Below, piece after piece: positions 7,967 through 16,180 of a stretch of 64,000 bases of DNA (positions within the stretch are counted from its first letter, which is position 1; every line of letters starts with the position of its first letter). The translations under genes and the position numbers were made by a program. This DNA is from Jiella soli (GTDB lineage: Bacteria; Pseudomonadota; Alphaproteobacteria; Rhizobiales; Rhizobiaceae): contig NZ_JAJAVB010000016.1 of assembly GCF_020615385.1 (NCBI RefSeq), positions 111,332 to 175,331 of the forward strand, read 5' to 3'. Under the pieces are notes generated by a model, which saw nothing but the letters and a program-made list of their open reading frames with translations, was not told where the DNA came from and made no database searches.

Positions 7967-9291
7967 CCCCCGACTCCGCTGACAAGGTTGGGAAGAAACA
8001 GCGCGATCTGCGGGAAGATGCAGAGGCAGACGATCCCCAGCACCATGCACAGGACATAGGGGAAAGACCCGCGCAGGACCTGCGCCAGCGAGATGTCCGG
8101 CGCGATCCCGTTGATGACGTAGAGATTGAGCCCAACGGGCGGCGTGATCAGGCCGATCTCCATGTTGATCGTCAGGATCACCGCGAACCAGTAGGGGTCG
8201 AAGCCGGCATTGATGACGATCGGCAGAAGGATCGGCGCGGTCATCAGGATCACCCCGACCGGCGGCAGGAAGAAGCCGGCGACCAGGAGGAAGAGGTTGA
8301 TCACGCCCATCAGCACCCAGCGATTGACGTCGAGATCGGCGATCACCTGCGCGATCGACTGGGTGATGAAGAGCGAGGACAGGGCGAAGGCGAAGAGTTC
8401 CGAGGCGCCGATGATCAGCATGATCATCACGCTTTCCTTCAGCGTGTCGCGGAAGATCTCGGGCATCTGCGAGAACTTCCACGAGCGCGAGAAGATGCCG
8501 TAGACCACCGCGACGAGGATCAGGCAGAAGAAGGCGCCGATCCCGGAAGCTTCGGACGGCGTCGCGACGCCGCCGTAAAGGACGTAGAGCACGCCGGCGA
8601 TGATCGCCAGGAAGGGCAGGACCCGCGGCAGCGCGGCGAAACGCTCGCGCATGGAGTAGCGCTCGGTTAGCTCCGACAGGCCGAGGCCCTGCCGCTTGCA
8701 GGCATAGAGCGTCCAGGCCATGAAGAACACGGTCAGCATCAGCCCCGGCAGGAGGCCGGCGAGGAACAGCCGCCCGATCGAGGTCTCCGTGGCGATGCCG
8801 TAGACGATCATCGTCACCGAGGGCGGAATCAGGATGCCGAGCGTCCCGCCGGCCGCGATCGAGCCGGCCGCGATCTCCGGCGGGTAGCCGCGCTGGCGCA
8901 TCTCGGGGATGCCCATCTTGCCGATCGCGGCGCAGGTGGCGGGCGAGGAGCCCGACAGCGCCGCGAAGATCGAGCAGGCGCCGAGATTGGACAGGACGAG
9001 GCCGCCCGGAACCCGGTTCAGCCAGCGATCGAGCGCCACGTAGAGGTCCTTGCCGGCGGGCGAGGAGGCGACCGCCGCGCCCATCAGGATGAACATCGGC
9101 ACCGAGACGAGGGTGAAGGGCGAGAGATAGCCGAAGAACTGTTCGCCGAGCGTCTCGAGGAAGGACACCCCATAGACGGTGAACAGCGCGCCCATCGAGA
9201 CGAGGCCGAGGGCGAAGGCGATCGGCGTGCCGAGCGCCAGGAACGCAAACAGGGCGGCGAGCATGGTGAAGCCGGCGATGGCGGGGCTCAT
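7963..9291 (-). CDS. matM: TRAP transporter large permease (DctM family), malonate-type
   Basis: 442 residues, starting at the ATG at 9291 inside the end of the small-subunit gene (4-nt overlap 9288-9291). About 12 hydrophobic segments; DctM-type signatures include VSVPMFILMG, the GSSPATCAAIGKMGIPEM block and GGTLGILIPPSVTMI. It is the ion-coupled channel subunit of a tripartite transporter. The substrate assignment to malonate follows from cotranscription with matA and matB and from the known Sinorhizobium meliloti matPQMAB arrangement. Confidence 0.9.
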   Translation of the reverse strand: MSPAIAGFTMLAALFAFLALGTPIAFALGLVSMGALFTVYGVSFLETLGEQFFGYLSPFTLVSVPMFILMGAAVASSPAGKDLYVALDRWLNRVPGGLVLSNLGACSIFAALSGSSPATCAAIGKMGIPEMRQRGYPPEIAAGSIAAGGTLGILIPPSVTMIVYGIATETSIGRLFLAGLLPGLMLTVFFMAWTLYACKRQGLGLSELTERYSMRERFAALPRVLPFLAIIAGVLYVLYGGVATPSEASGIGAFFCLILVAVVYGIFSRSWKFSQMPEIFRDTLKESVMIMLIIGASELFAFALSSLFITQSIAQVIADLDVNRWVLMGVINLFLLVAGFFLPPVGVILMTAPILLPIVINAGFDPYWFAVILTINMEIGLITPPVGLNLYVINGIAPDISLAQVLRGSFPYVLCMVLGIVCLCIFPQIALFLPNLVSGVGG

Positions 9292-9827
9292 CGGGCGGTC
9301 TCCCGGATCGTCTCTGAAAACAGGGCGTTGTCCGGCTCGGCCGGATCCGCGGGATAGGCCAGCCGCATCAGCTCGGCGACATATTGCAGCGCCAGCATCA
9401 CGGTGCCGACCGGCATCGGCAGGAGCGGCATCCACAGGGGCACGGCCCAGACCGTCTCCGACGTCCAGCCGTTCGACCACGCCTCCTCGAAGTAGAAGCA
9501 GCCCGCATAGGCGAGGAGCGCGACGAAGACCAGCGACAGGAGGCCCGACAGCGCTTCCATCACCAGGCGCACCTTCGGCGAGGCCGCGAGCTGCAGGACG
9601 TCGACATTGACATGACCGCGCTTGATCAGGACCCAGGGCGCGCCGAGAAAGGTCGCGGCGACGATCGCATAGGTCGTGTATTCGGTCTGCCAGACGGTCG
9701 ATTCGCCGAGGATCCGGCGCACGAACACCATCCAGGTGACCGCCAGGACGGCCGAGGCGAGGGCAAGTCCGGCGATGACCGCAAGAGCCCGCGAGATCGC
9801 CGAGACGACCGCGATGTAGAGGCGCAT
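9288..9827 (-). CDS. matQ: TRAP transporter small permease (DctQ family)
   Basis: 179 residues. The ATG at 9827 has a strong GGAGGG site 6 nt upstream (9833-9838); an ATG-like start 6 codons upstream has none. Four transmembrane segments and the DctQ-type motif around WQTEYTTYAIVAATFLGAPW followed by KRGHVNVD. It is the small membrane subunit that pairs with the DctM protein encoded next, with a 4-nt overlap. It is separated from the binding-protein gene by a stable hairpin at 9857-9887. Confidence 0.88.
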   Translation of the reverse strand: MRLYIAVVSAISRALAVIAGLALASAVLAVTWMVFVRRILGESTVWQTEYTTYAIVAATFLGAPWVLIKRGHVNVDVLQLAASPKVRLVMEALSGLLSLVFVALLAYAGCFYFEEAWSNGWTSETVWAVPLWMPLLPMPVGTVMLALQYVAELMRLAYPADPAEPDNALFSETIRETAR

Positions 9828-9856
9828 CGGCGCCCTCCGCTGCAAGGACGAATTTC

Positions 9857-9887
9857 GACGGGCGGGCGCGACGAACGCCCGCCCGTC
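9857..9887 (-). other. Intercistronic hairpin between binding-protein and permease genes
   Basis: Perfect 12-bp arms GACGGGCGGGCG/CGCCCGCCCGTC with a 7-nt loop lie in the 74-bp gap between matP and matQ. There is no T-run on either side. Such hairpins often protect the upstream binding-protein mRNA and lower expression of the permeases; that role is inferred here. Confidence 0.6.
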
Positions 9888-9901
9888 ACAAGGGCTAAGG
9901 T

Positions 9902-10891
9902 TTATTCGACGGCGAGCGCTTCGTCGATCAGCTTCTTGCCGTTCGGCACCTTCTCGGAGAAGTTCTTGTAGGAGGTCTTCTTCGCGATATCGAGCCAGGC
10001 GTCATAGTTTTCCTTCGACATCGTGGTCACCTCGACGCCGGCCTTCTTGTAGACGTCGATGAGTTCCTGGTCGAGCTTGGGCGCTTCTTCGGCGAAATAG
10101 TCCTCGGCCTTCTTGCCTGCGGCCAAGAGCGCGTCCTGCTGCGCCTTGTCGAGCTTTTCGAAGGAGCGCTTGGACATCAGGATCGGCTCGTACATGAACC
10201 ACAGCGCGTTCTCGCCCGGTGCCGTCAGGCACTTGGAGACCTCGTAGATGCGGTAGGAGACGAGCGAGCCCGACGAGGTGTTGGCGCCGGTCAGGACGTT
10301 CTGCTGCATGCCGGTGTAGATTTCCGACGAGGGCATCGAGGAGATCGAGGCGCCGGCGCCGACCAGCATCTCCTCGAAGGCCGGGCCCGCCGCGCGAAGC
10401 GTCTGGCCCTTGGCGCTGTCCGGCGTGGTGACGCATTCGGTCGACGAGACGAAGCCGCCGGCCAGCCAGGCGTCCGACAGGACCATCGCCCCGGCCTTGT
10501 CGATCTCCGCCTTGATGTCCTTCATGAACGCCGAGTCGTTGAGGCGCTTGGCACGGTCGTGATTGCCGACGAGGCCGGGCATCAGCGTGGCCGAGAAGGA
10601 CGGATGCCGCCCCGAGGCGTAGTCGAGCGGGAAGGCGGTGATGTCCACCTGGCCCTTGGTCACCGCGCCCCACTGGTCCTTCGCCTTGAACAGCGATTCG
10701 CCCGGAAACACCTGCAGCTTCAGGCCGACATTGGCAGCCTCGACGTCCTTGCCGATCATCTGGACCATCTCGTCGCGGACGTCGCCCTTGCCGCCCGGCC
10801 ACTGGTGCGAGGCCCGCAAGGTGACGTCAGCCGCGAAGGCGCTCGCCGTCAGAGCCATGCTGCAGACGGCTGTCATCAGGATCGATTTCAT
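9902..10891 (-). CDS. matP: TRAP transporter substrate-binding protein (DctP family)
   Basis: 329 residues with a signal peptide ending SAFAA. DctP-type features include LRASHQWPGG at the mature N-terminus and the central ligand-binding region with LRAAGPAFEEML; family members usually have an Arg that pairs with a substrate carboxylate. First gene of the malonate operon, transcribed away from the GntR gene across a 99-bp intergenic region. It captures malonate in the periplasm if the operon assignment is right. Confidence 0.88.
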   Translation of the reverse strand: MKSILMTAVCSMALTASAFAADVTLRASHQWPGGKGDVRDEMVQMIGKDVEAANVGLKLQVFPGESLFKAKDQWGAVTKGQVDITAFPLDYASGRHPSFSATLMPGLVGNHDRAKRLNDSAFMKDIKAEIDKAGAMVLSDAWLAGGFVSSTECVTTPDSAKGQTLRAAGPAFEEMLVGAGASISSMPSSEIYTGMQQNVLTGANTSSGSLVSYRIYEVSKCLTAPGENALWFMYEPILMSKRSFEKLDKAQQDALLAAGKKAEDYFAEEAPKLDQELIDVYKKAGVEVTTMSKENYDAWLDIAKKTSYKNFSEKVPNGKKLIDEALAVE

Positions 10892-10943
10892 GGTGTTCCT
10901 CCCTTGGATTGTCTTGACGCTCTCCCAAGCGCGTGGCGGTCAG

Positions 10944-10990
10944 CCAATACGGCCTTGCATGCCATGTCAAGTCGATTGTATACGATCCTA
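10944..10990. promoter_or_regulatory. Divergent malonate promoter region with palindromic operator
   Basis: GATTGTA (10974-10980) abuts TACGATC (10981-10987), a palindrome with one mismatch per arm pair. From memory it resembles the rhizobial MatR operator TCTTGTA/TACACGA. On the minus strand TTGACA (10970-10965) is followed after 15 bp by TATTGG, a possible promoter for the transporter operon. On the plus strand TTGCAT (10955-10960) and TATACG overlap the palindrome, so the regulator could block its own promoter; the ATG follows 3 bases after the operator, hinting at a leaderless transcript. Confidence 0.55.
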
Positions 10991-11767
10991 ATGACCTTTC
11001 CGGATCGCACCGCGTCGCAGGCATCCTTCGTCTCCGAGCCTTTGCCCGATGGCCGGCCGCGAGGGGAGGGCGCCGCGACCGCTGTGCCCACCGCACGCAA
11101 CGGCCAAGGCCAAGGGCGGCGCAAGGCCCAGACGATAAGGGACGCGCTGGAGCAGGAGATCGTCACCGGCCTCCTCGGGGCCGGCGAGCGGCTGGACGAA
11201 TCCGCGCTCGCCGCCCGGTTCGCGGTGTCGCGCACGCCGATCCGAGAAGCGATCAACCAGCTCGCTTCGGCCGGGCTGATCGCGCACATCCCCAATCGCG
11301 GCGCCTTCGTCCGCCAGGTGGGGCTGGCCGAGCTTGTCGAGATGTTCGAGGTGATGGCGGAGCTCGAGGGGATGGCTGGACGGCTTGCGGCGCGGCGTGC
11401 CGATGCCGGCGCACTGCTGCGGCTGAGGGAGGCGCTGGGCGCCTGCGAGGCGGCCGCGAAGGCCGACGATCCCGACAGCTACTATTATGAAAACGAACGC
11501 TTCCACCACCTGATCTACGGCGCCTGCGGCAATGCTTTTCTGGCAGGCGAGGCGCAGCGGCTGCATCAGCGCCTGAAGGCGTTCCGCCGGCTGCAGCTGC
11601 GGGTGCCGAAGCGCATGCGCGATTCGCTTGCCGAGCACGAGCGGATCGTCGCCGCCATCGCGGCGGGCGAGGGCGAGCGGGCCGAGCGGGAGCTGCGCAG
11701 CCACATCTCGGTGCAGGGCGAGCGATTCGCCGACCTCGTGGCGAGCATCAAGACGCCGGCGCTCTAA
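10991..11767 (+). CDS. GntR/FadR-family regulator of malonate genes
   Basis: 258 residues. A winged-helix domain occupies about residues 45-115 (SRTPIREAINQLASAGL then IPNRGAFV) followed by an FCD ligand-binding domain whose metal-binding histidines are plausible in ERFHHLI and EHERIV. FCD regulators sense carboxylates. The divergent position next to the matPQMAB-like operon and the palindrome in the shared promoter make it the likely malonate-responsive regulator (MatR or GtrA in rhizobia). A long disordered N-terminal extension of about 40 residues precedes the DNA-binding domain, so the true start could be slightly downstream. Confidence 0.87.
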   Translation: MTFPDRTASQASFVSEPLPDGRPRGEGAATAVPTARNGQGQGRRKAQTIRDALEQEIVTGLLGAGERLDESALAARFAVSRTPIREAINQLASAGLIAHIPNRGAFVRQVGLAELVEMFEVMAELEGMAGRLAARRADAGALLRLREALGACEAAAKADDPDSYYYENERFHHLIYGACGNAFLAGEAQRLHQRLKAFRRLQLRVPKRMRDSLAEHERIVAAIAAGEGERAERELRSHISVQGERFADLVASIKTPAL

Positions 11768-11831
11768 AGACGCCCGGAAGGCCTGTGCCTTCGCCTCCGC
11801 CACTTCTATCACAAGCTCTCGTCAAACGACG

Positions 11832-11860
11832 AAAGCCCGGCGCGCGAGGCACCGGGCTTT
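11832..11860. terminator. Bidirectional terminator
   Basis: Perfect 9-bp stem AAAGCCCGG/CCGGGCTTT (11832-11840, 11852-11860) between the convergent GntR gene (ends 11767) and the lipoprotein gene (ends 11919); short A and T tracts at the arms suit both directions. Confidence 0.7.
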
Positions 11861-11918
11861 GGAAGCGAGTGACGAAAGGAAGGAGGCGGCCCCCCTTGGG
11901 CCGGCTGAGGCGATCGCC

Positions 11919-12551
11919 TCAGCTGTTCATCTTCTTCAGCTCGGTCACGTATTCCTTGGGGAAGAGAACCGAGTTCGGCGTCTTCAGGCCCATATGCTGG
12001 GCGATCTCGCCGATCCAGCTGCTGCAATTGTAGAGGACGGCGTGCCAGAGCGGGCTGTCCTTCTGGCGCTTGTGGATATAGGCGGCGACGTCCCGATACT
12101 GCGCCTCCGTCAGCGGGATCGTGAACTGTGCCGTCATATACGCCTGTTCACTGTCGCCGTCGCTGGGGCCGGTCTCGGATGGGACCGGCAGGACGTGGCC
12201 GATCGTATAGGGAACGTTGCTGCTCGTCGCCGGATGCAGGCCTGCGATTTCGGCCATGTCGGGGCGGAGCACGCCGTTCCTGTCCATCGGGACGCGGCCT
12301 TGCTCGTCGCGCTTGCCGAAGATGACGAAGGAATGGCCGTAGCTCATCGCCGAGCGCGAGCGGAAGGAAATGAAATAGGGCTTGGCGACCTTCTCGTCGG
12401 CTGTCGGCGCATAGGCGCTCGGCTTGATCAGCGAGGAGGGCGAGGTGATCGGCGCGCCAGCCGTCATGGTGTTCGACGAGCCGGTCGTGCAGCCGGCCGT
12501 GGCGACGGTCAGAAGGGCGACCGCAGCGAGTCTGACGAGGGGAGAAACCAT
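11919..12551 (-). CDS. Lipoprotein, paralogue of the one at the right edge
   Basis: 210 residues with a lipoprotein signal (lipobox around TATAGC, Cys21). The domain has a conserved His73 in YGHSFVIFG, blocks GLHPA and PVPSETGPSDGD, and Cys176 in LYNCSSW. The same blocks occur in the partial protein at 63447-64000. A His followed about 100 residues later by an Asn-Cys is what circularly permuted papain-like (NlpC/P60 or DUF4105-like) proteins show, so a hydrolase acting on the envelope is possible, but this is inference. Last gene of a minus-strand run of small exported proteins. Confidence 0.82.
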   Translation of the reverse strand: MVSPLVRLAAVALLTVATAGCTTGSSNTMTAGAPITSPSSLIKPSAYAPTADEKVAKPYFISFRSRSAMSYGHSFVIFGKRDEQGRVPMDRNGVLRPDMAEIAGLHPATSSNVPYTIGHVLPVPSETGPSDGDSEQAYMTAQFTIPLTEAQYRDVAAYIHKRQKDSPLWHAVLYNCSSWIGEIAQHMGLKTPNSVLFPKEYVTELKKMNS

Positions 12552-12729
12552 AAGTCTCGCCTTTCAAGGGTTCGCCGTACCAAGCCACTCTCATGTGGCG
12601 ATACGACCAACGAGGGGCTTTGAGCCCGAAACACACATCGTCCGGCACGCACGCCGGCTTTTGGAAAGACGCAGATATCGAGGAGGCTTGAGGGAGGGTC
12701 GAATGACGCCTCCCCCAAGCAAGAGGGCA

Positions 12730-12876
12730 TTAGCCCTTGGTGACGTAGGCCGGCTCTTCGTACACGGGCTGAGCGACCGGAGCCTTGCCCTTGCCCTTGC
12801 CGATGCCCTTGCCCATGCAACCTGCGAAGGTTGCGAGGGCGAAGCACGCGACCGATGCGATGATGATTTTCTTCAT
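12730..12876 (-). CDS. Small lipoprotein, 48 residues
   Basis: Starts at the ATG at 12876 (MKKIIIASV), with a lipoprotein signal ending ATFAGC (Cys20) and a 28-residue mature part made of GKGKGK repeats and an acidic/aromatic tail. Entericidin-sized lipoproteins of this kind are common in proteobacteria; no function can be inferred. The Shine-Dalgarno is weak (AGGT about 9 nt upstream). Confidence 0.72.
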   Translation of the reverse strand: MKKIIIASVACFALATFAGCMGKGIGKGKGKAPVAQPVYEEPAYVTKG

Positions 12877-13497
12877 GGTGATACCTATCAGTCTCTGACG
12901 GTTGATGCCGCAGTTCAAGATCCCGACGCGATTGCGGCCGGTGCGTCGGCAACCTGTTGCCAAAAAGCGCTAGCAGCAAGTGCGAGAAAGCCACACCGAA
13001 CTGCGAACGTTCGAATGGTTTCACGACAAGCTTAACGGCTGGTTACCCGCCGAAACGACCTCTCGTCAACCTTTTGAAAAATATTGATAATTTTCTGTTC
13101 CTGTGAAACCAGCCGAAGCTGTCGGCGCTGTGCCATCCACGCCTCAACTCTTGTAAATTCGCGTTACGAGCCGGGAGGATAGGCGCCGTGCCCGCTGCCT
13201 GCCCCCGTCGACCTTCGAAGACGCGGCATGTCGAATCATGGTTTGATCTTCAATGCCGCCAAGCAACCGTTGCGAGGCGAAACGAAATAAGCAGCGGATG
13301 GCCAGGATCGGATCAGTGGCGCGAAACCCGCCTCCGCGCGTTACCGGCGCCATCCTTGCGCGGGAGACCATGCGCATCGCTCGGCCGTGAAGCTGCATAA
13401 TCGTCGCCAGGAAGACTCCGTGATCGCCCCTTGGTCTGCCTTTTCCAAGACATCCGAGAGGGCCAAGGACGTCCGCGTCGCTGTCGCGACGGGGGGA
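12877..13497. other. Intergenic region without convincing gene
   Basis: About 620 bp. It holds the upstream region of the 48-residue lipoprotein and an unusually AT-rich patch (about 13070-13100, CCTTTTGAAAAATATTG and following). Short open frames on both strands (for example 13144-13398 minus) lack a ribosome binding site and protein-like composition. No RNA gene recognised. Confidence 0.5.
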
Positions 13498-13998
13498 TCA
13501 GCCGTTGATCACGTCCCTCGCTTCGCGGACGGCTTCGATGTTCTGGGAGATGATCATCGGGCGCTCGAGGGCGATGAGGGTCTCGGCGGGAGTGCCGGAA
13601 GCGGCTGCGAAGGCCGAGGCGAGTTCGGTGCGCGTCGTCTCGCAACTGTCGTAGGCGGTCTCGGCGATGACCTCTTCCGGCGATTGCTGCTGCAGCATCT
13701 TGACGCTTTCGTCGTAATTGCAGAACGCGTCGTTCCGCAGCGCGCGATCCAGGGACTGGGGCAGCGAGCCGTACTTCTCCTCGATGACCGCCTTCCGCTC
13801 GGCGAAATTGTTCAGATAGGTTTTGCGGAGCGCCAGCCTGCACTGCGCGTAGACGAGCTCGCCCGGCCGCATCAGAAGCGACTGGCAGTGCGCGTCGTCT
13901 TCGGGGGCACTCAGCTTGAACGCCTCTTCGATCTTGGCATCCGACGTACATCCGGCGAGGAGGAGGGCGGCTGCGAGGGCCGGGACTATGAGGTTCAT
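13498..13998 (-). CDS. Lipoprotein of unknown function
   Basis: 166 residues. Signal with lipobox LLAGC (Cys16); start at the ATG at 13998 has AGGTGAGG just upstream. The mature part is helical and carries four further cysteines (AHC, AQC, AFCNYD, DSC) that could form two disulphides in the periplasm. No domain recognised. Confidence 0.8.
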   Translation of the reverse strand: MNLIVPALAAALLLAGCTSDAKIEEAFKLSAPEDDAHCQSLLMRPGELVYAQCRLALRKTYLNNFAERKAVIEEKYGSLPQSLDRALRNDAFCNYDESVKMLQQQSPEEVIAETAYDSCETTRTELASAFAAASGTPAETLIALERPMIISQNIEAVREARDVING

Positions 13999-14246
13999 GC
14001 CTCACCTTTTCGTAGAGGGTTGCCGCAAGGGCGCGGCGGATCGCTGTTGGCGTCGTCCATAGAAGATAGGGGCAATGCGAACCAGCCCGCCTCCGCTCGG
14101 CTCGCGCGCTCCGCCCGTGCCTTGCCTGCGGCCGAACGCAGCGCATGCTGGTTGAGGCAAGAATTCGGGCGAAGCTGTGGCAGATAGTGTTCGCAGCGCC
14201 TCGCCGATCCGGTGCCGCAAACGAAAAGGAGGGCCGCCCGCCGGGA

Positions 14247-14609
14247 TCAGTCCCCGTCGAGGCTGCGGCGAACGGCTTCCTTGAGGGCGTCGGTCAACGA
14301 CTTGGCGGCGCAGGTGCGCGTGGGATTGACCGTCGCCTGTTGCGCAAGGTCGTCGGAGCCGAGCGGGCAGACCTCCGCGGCGACATCCTCAGGCACCCGC
14401 ACCGTCAGCGGAATGTCGGAGATCTTGCGGGAAAGATCGGAGGCAAGCTGCGTCTTTACCGCCCAGTCGCCGAGCGAGACTTCGACGCCCTGTTCGCGGG
14501 CAATTTCGGCCGGGTCTTCCGGCTGTGCCGCCGCGGGATGAACGGCGCCGCCGAAAGCGATCACCGCGAGTGCGGCGGTCGCCCAGAGATCGCGCCAACA
14601 GATCGACAT
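14247..14609 (-). CDS. Small exported protein
   Basis: 120 residues with a classical signal peptide ending HPAAAQP. The mature domain of about 90 residues contains two cysteines (EVCPLG, RTCAAK) likely to pair. No family recognised. It lies between two lipoprotein genes on the same strand and is separated from the upstream one by a large hairpin. Confidence 0.72.
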   Translation of the reverse strand: MSICWRDLWATAALAVIAFGGAVHPAAAQPEDPAEIAREQGVEVSLGDWAVKTQLASDLSRKISDIPLTVRVPEDVAAEVCPLGSDDLAQQATVNPTRTCAAKSLTDALKEAVRRSLDGD

Positions 14610-14680
14610 GGATTCCGTCTCCTTCGATTTTCCGTCCTGAAAGCGCTTCGCCCCCGATCGCGTTCCCGATCGGGCGCTTC

Positions 14681-14713
14681 ATCGCTTGCGGGAGACGTTT
14701 CCCCGCAAGCGAT
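14681..14713 (-). terminator. Hairpin between exported-protein genes
   Basis: Perfect 12-bp arms ATCGCTTGCGGG/CCCGCAAGCGAT (14681-14692, 14702-14713). A second palindromic structure with CCCGATCG repeats and AAGCGC/GCGCTT ends lies immediately to the left (14641-14680). Together they probably end transcription of the I78-inhibitor gene. Confidence 0.55.
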
Positions 14714-14791
14714 AGCCTGGCTCCCGCAGGCGATGGTCAGGTCAAGACCGCGATACTACGCCGGCCTTGCGACAACAGGCTTTCAGCGGCA

Positions 14792-15142
14792 TCAGCCGCA
14801 GCGCACTGCCGTGATCCGGTTCTGGTTGTCGGTGTCGAGATTGAGGCGGCCGGGCTCGAATTCCTGTGTCACCGGCTGGCCCGGGAAGAGGACCCGCACA
14901 TTCTCGGCCCCGGTCGCTTCCTTGGCGGCGTCCGTCGCCTCGACATTGGCAAGGCGTCCCACCAGGAACTGCGCGGCCCCGGCATTGCACGTCCCGGCGG
15001 CGGCGGGTCCCGTCGCTTGCGGCGTTCCCGCCGGTGGCGGAAGCTGCGATGCCGGCCCGGCCGGGGCCGTCCGCTCGCTCGTGCTGCAACCTGCCGAAAG
15101 CATCAGTCCGGCCATGGCTGCCAGCGCGATCGTTCGTCTCAT
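14792..15142 (-). CDS. Peptidase inhibitor I78-family lipoprotein
   Basis: 116 residues from the ATG at 15142 (AGAGG upstream). Lipobox LSAGC (Cys18), a Pro-rich linker, then an I78-like domain of about 65 residues with Cys in GTCNAGAAQFLVG, the loop VRVLFPGQPVTQEF and the end RLNLDTDNQNRITAVRCG. I78 proteins inhibit serine proteases of the periplasm or exterior; the S8 protease at 1046-2818 is a conceivable but unproven partner. Confidence 0.85.
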   Translation of the reverse strand: MRRTIALAAMAGLMLSAGCSTSERTAPAGPASQLPPPAGTPQATGPAAAGTCNAGAAQFLVGRLANVEATDAAKEATGAENVRVLFPGQPVTQEFEPGRLNLDTDNQNRITAVRCG

Positions 15143-15444
15143 CCGTTCGTCCTCTTCGGTTTTCTGTTCATCTGGCCGGTCATCGACCCGCCGACCGGTT
15201 CTCGACGCCGCCAGCTGCGACGGCCCATGGTAGGCAGCCTGCGCCGATGGGGAAACCCCACCGATCCATTGGCAGCACCGCGTTTCGTAGGGCGGGGGCG
15301 CGATCGCGGTTGCATCAAAGCCATGGCCGCGTCGCGACAGATGTCCGCGGGCCTTCAAATCCGCTCGTCATTGTCCCGCAATCTTGCGATGGTCTTCCGG
15401 GCAGGGCCGATGCCGGCCGTGCTGGCCGAAAAGGGTAATCGAAC
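15143..15444. other. Divergent intergenic region
   Basis: About 300 bp between the I78-inhibitor gene (minus) and the NnrU-like gene (plus). It must contain promoters for both, but I see no clear sigma-70 boxes, dyads or RNA. Confidence 0.4.
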
Positions 15445-16011
15445 ATGCTGGTGCTGATCGCGGGATTGGTTCTTTTCCTCAGCGTTCATTCCGTCCGGAT
15501 CTTCGTGGAGTCCGGACGCAATCGCGTGATCGCAAAGCTGGGCGAGCAGCGCTTCAAGGGCGTCTATTCGGTCATTTCCCTGATCGGGCTCGTGCTTCTC
15601 GTCTATGGCTACGGCCTTGCCCGCGAGAGCGCCGTCGCGGTCTACGATCCTCCAGCGGGTCTTCGCCATGTCGCACTCATCCTGGTGCCGATCGCCTTCG
15701 TGCTCGTCGCCGCCGCCTATACCCCGCCCGGCCATATCAAGGCCGCGGTGCGCCATCCGATGGTGCTCGGCGTCGCCCTGTGGGCCTTCGCCCATCTTCT
15801 CGCCAATGGCACCGATGCCGATCTCGTCCTCTTCGGCGCCTTTTTCGTCTGGGCCGTCCTCGACTATCTAAGCGCCATCAGGCGCGGGGCTGCTGCAGGT
15901 CCCGCCAGCGTTCGCGGCGACATCCTGGCCGTGGTCGCCGGCCTTCTTCTGGCGGCAATCTTCCTCGGCGGACTGCACGGATGGCTGTTCGGCGTCTCGC
16001 CTCTGCCCTGA
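15445..16011 (+). CDS. NnrU-family integral membrane protein
   Basis: 188 residues, about six transmembrane segments. NnrU-type signatures are LSVHSVRIF in the first segment, LGEQRFKGVYSVISLIGL, and VRHPMVLGVALWAFAHLLANG in the middle. The family (related to the isoprenylcysteine methyltransferase fold) was named for nitrite/nitric oxide reduction clusters, but no denitrification gene is nearby, so its role here is open. Confidence 0.88.
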   Translation: MLVLIAGLVLFLSVHSVRIFVESGRNRVIAKLGEQRFKGVYSVISLIGLVLLVYGYGLARESAVAVYDPPAGLRHVALILVPIAFVLVAAAYTPPGHIKAAVRHPMVLGVALWAFAHLLANGTDADLVLFGAFFVWAVLDYLSAIRRGAAAGPASVRGDILAVVAGLLLAAIFLGGLHGWLFGVSPLP

Positions 16012-16180
16012 CCGACCGACCGGCGGCTCTTTCAACGGCGCGAAAAATCGTTAGAAGACGCGGAGGATCGGCACGGGCGCCGGGTTTTCGGGCTGACTGT
16101 GCCGCCGAAGTCACCACCGGCCGGTCCACAGGCCGGACGACCCGCCCGATGGAAGTGATGGGCCCGATGAGAGTGATGGA

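Noticed and set aside
13144-13398. 84-codon open frame in the intergenic region
   Set aside because: No ribosome site and Arg-rich, unprotein-like sequence; likely chance.
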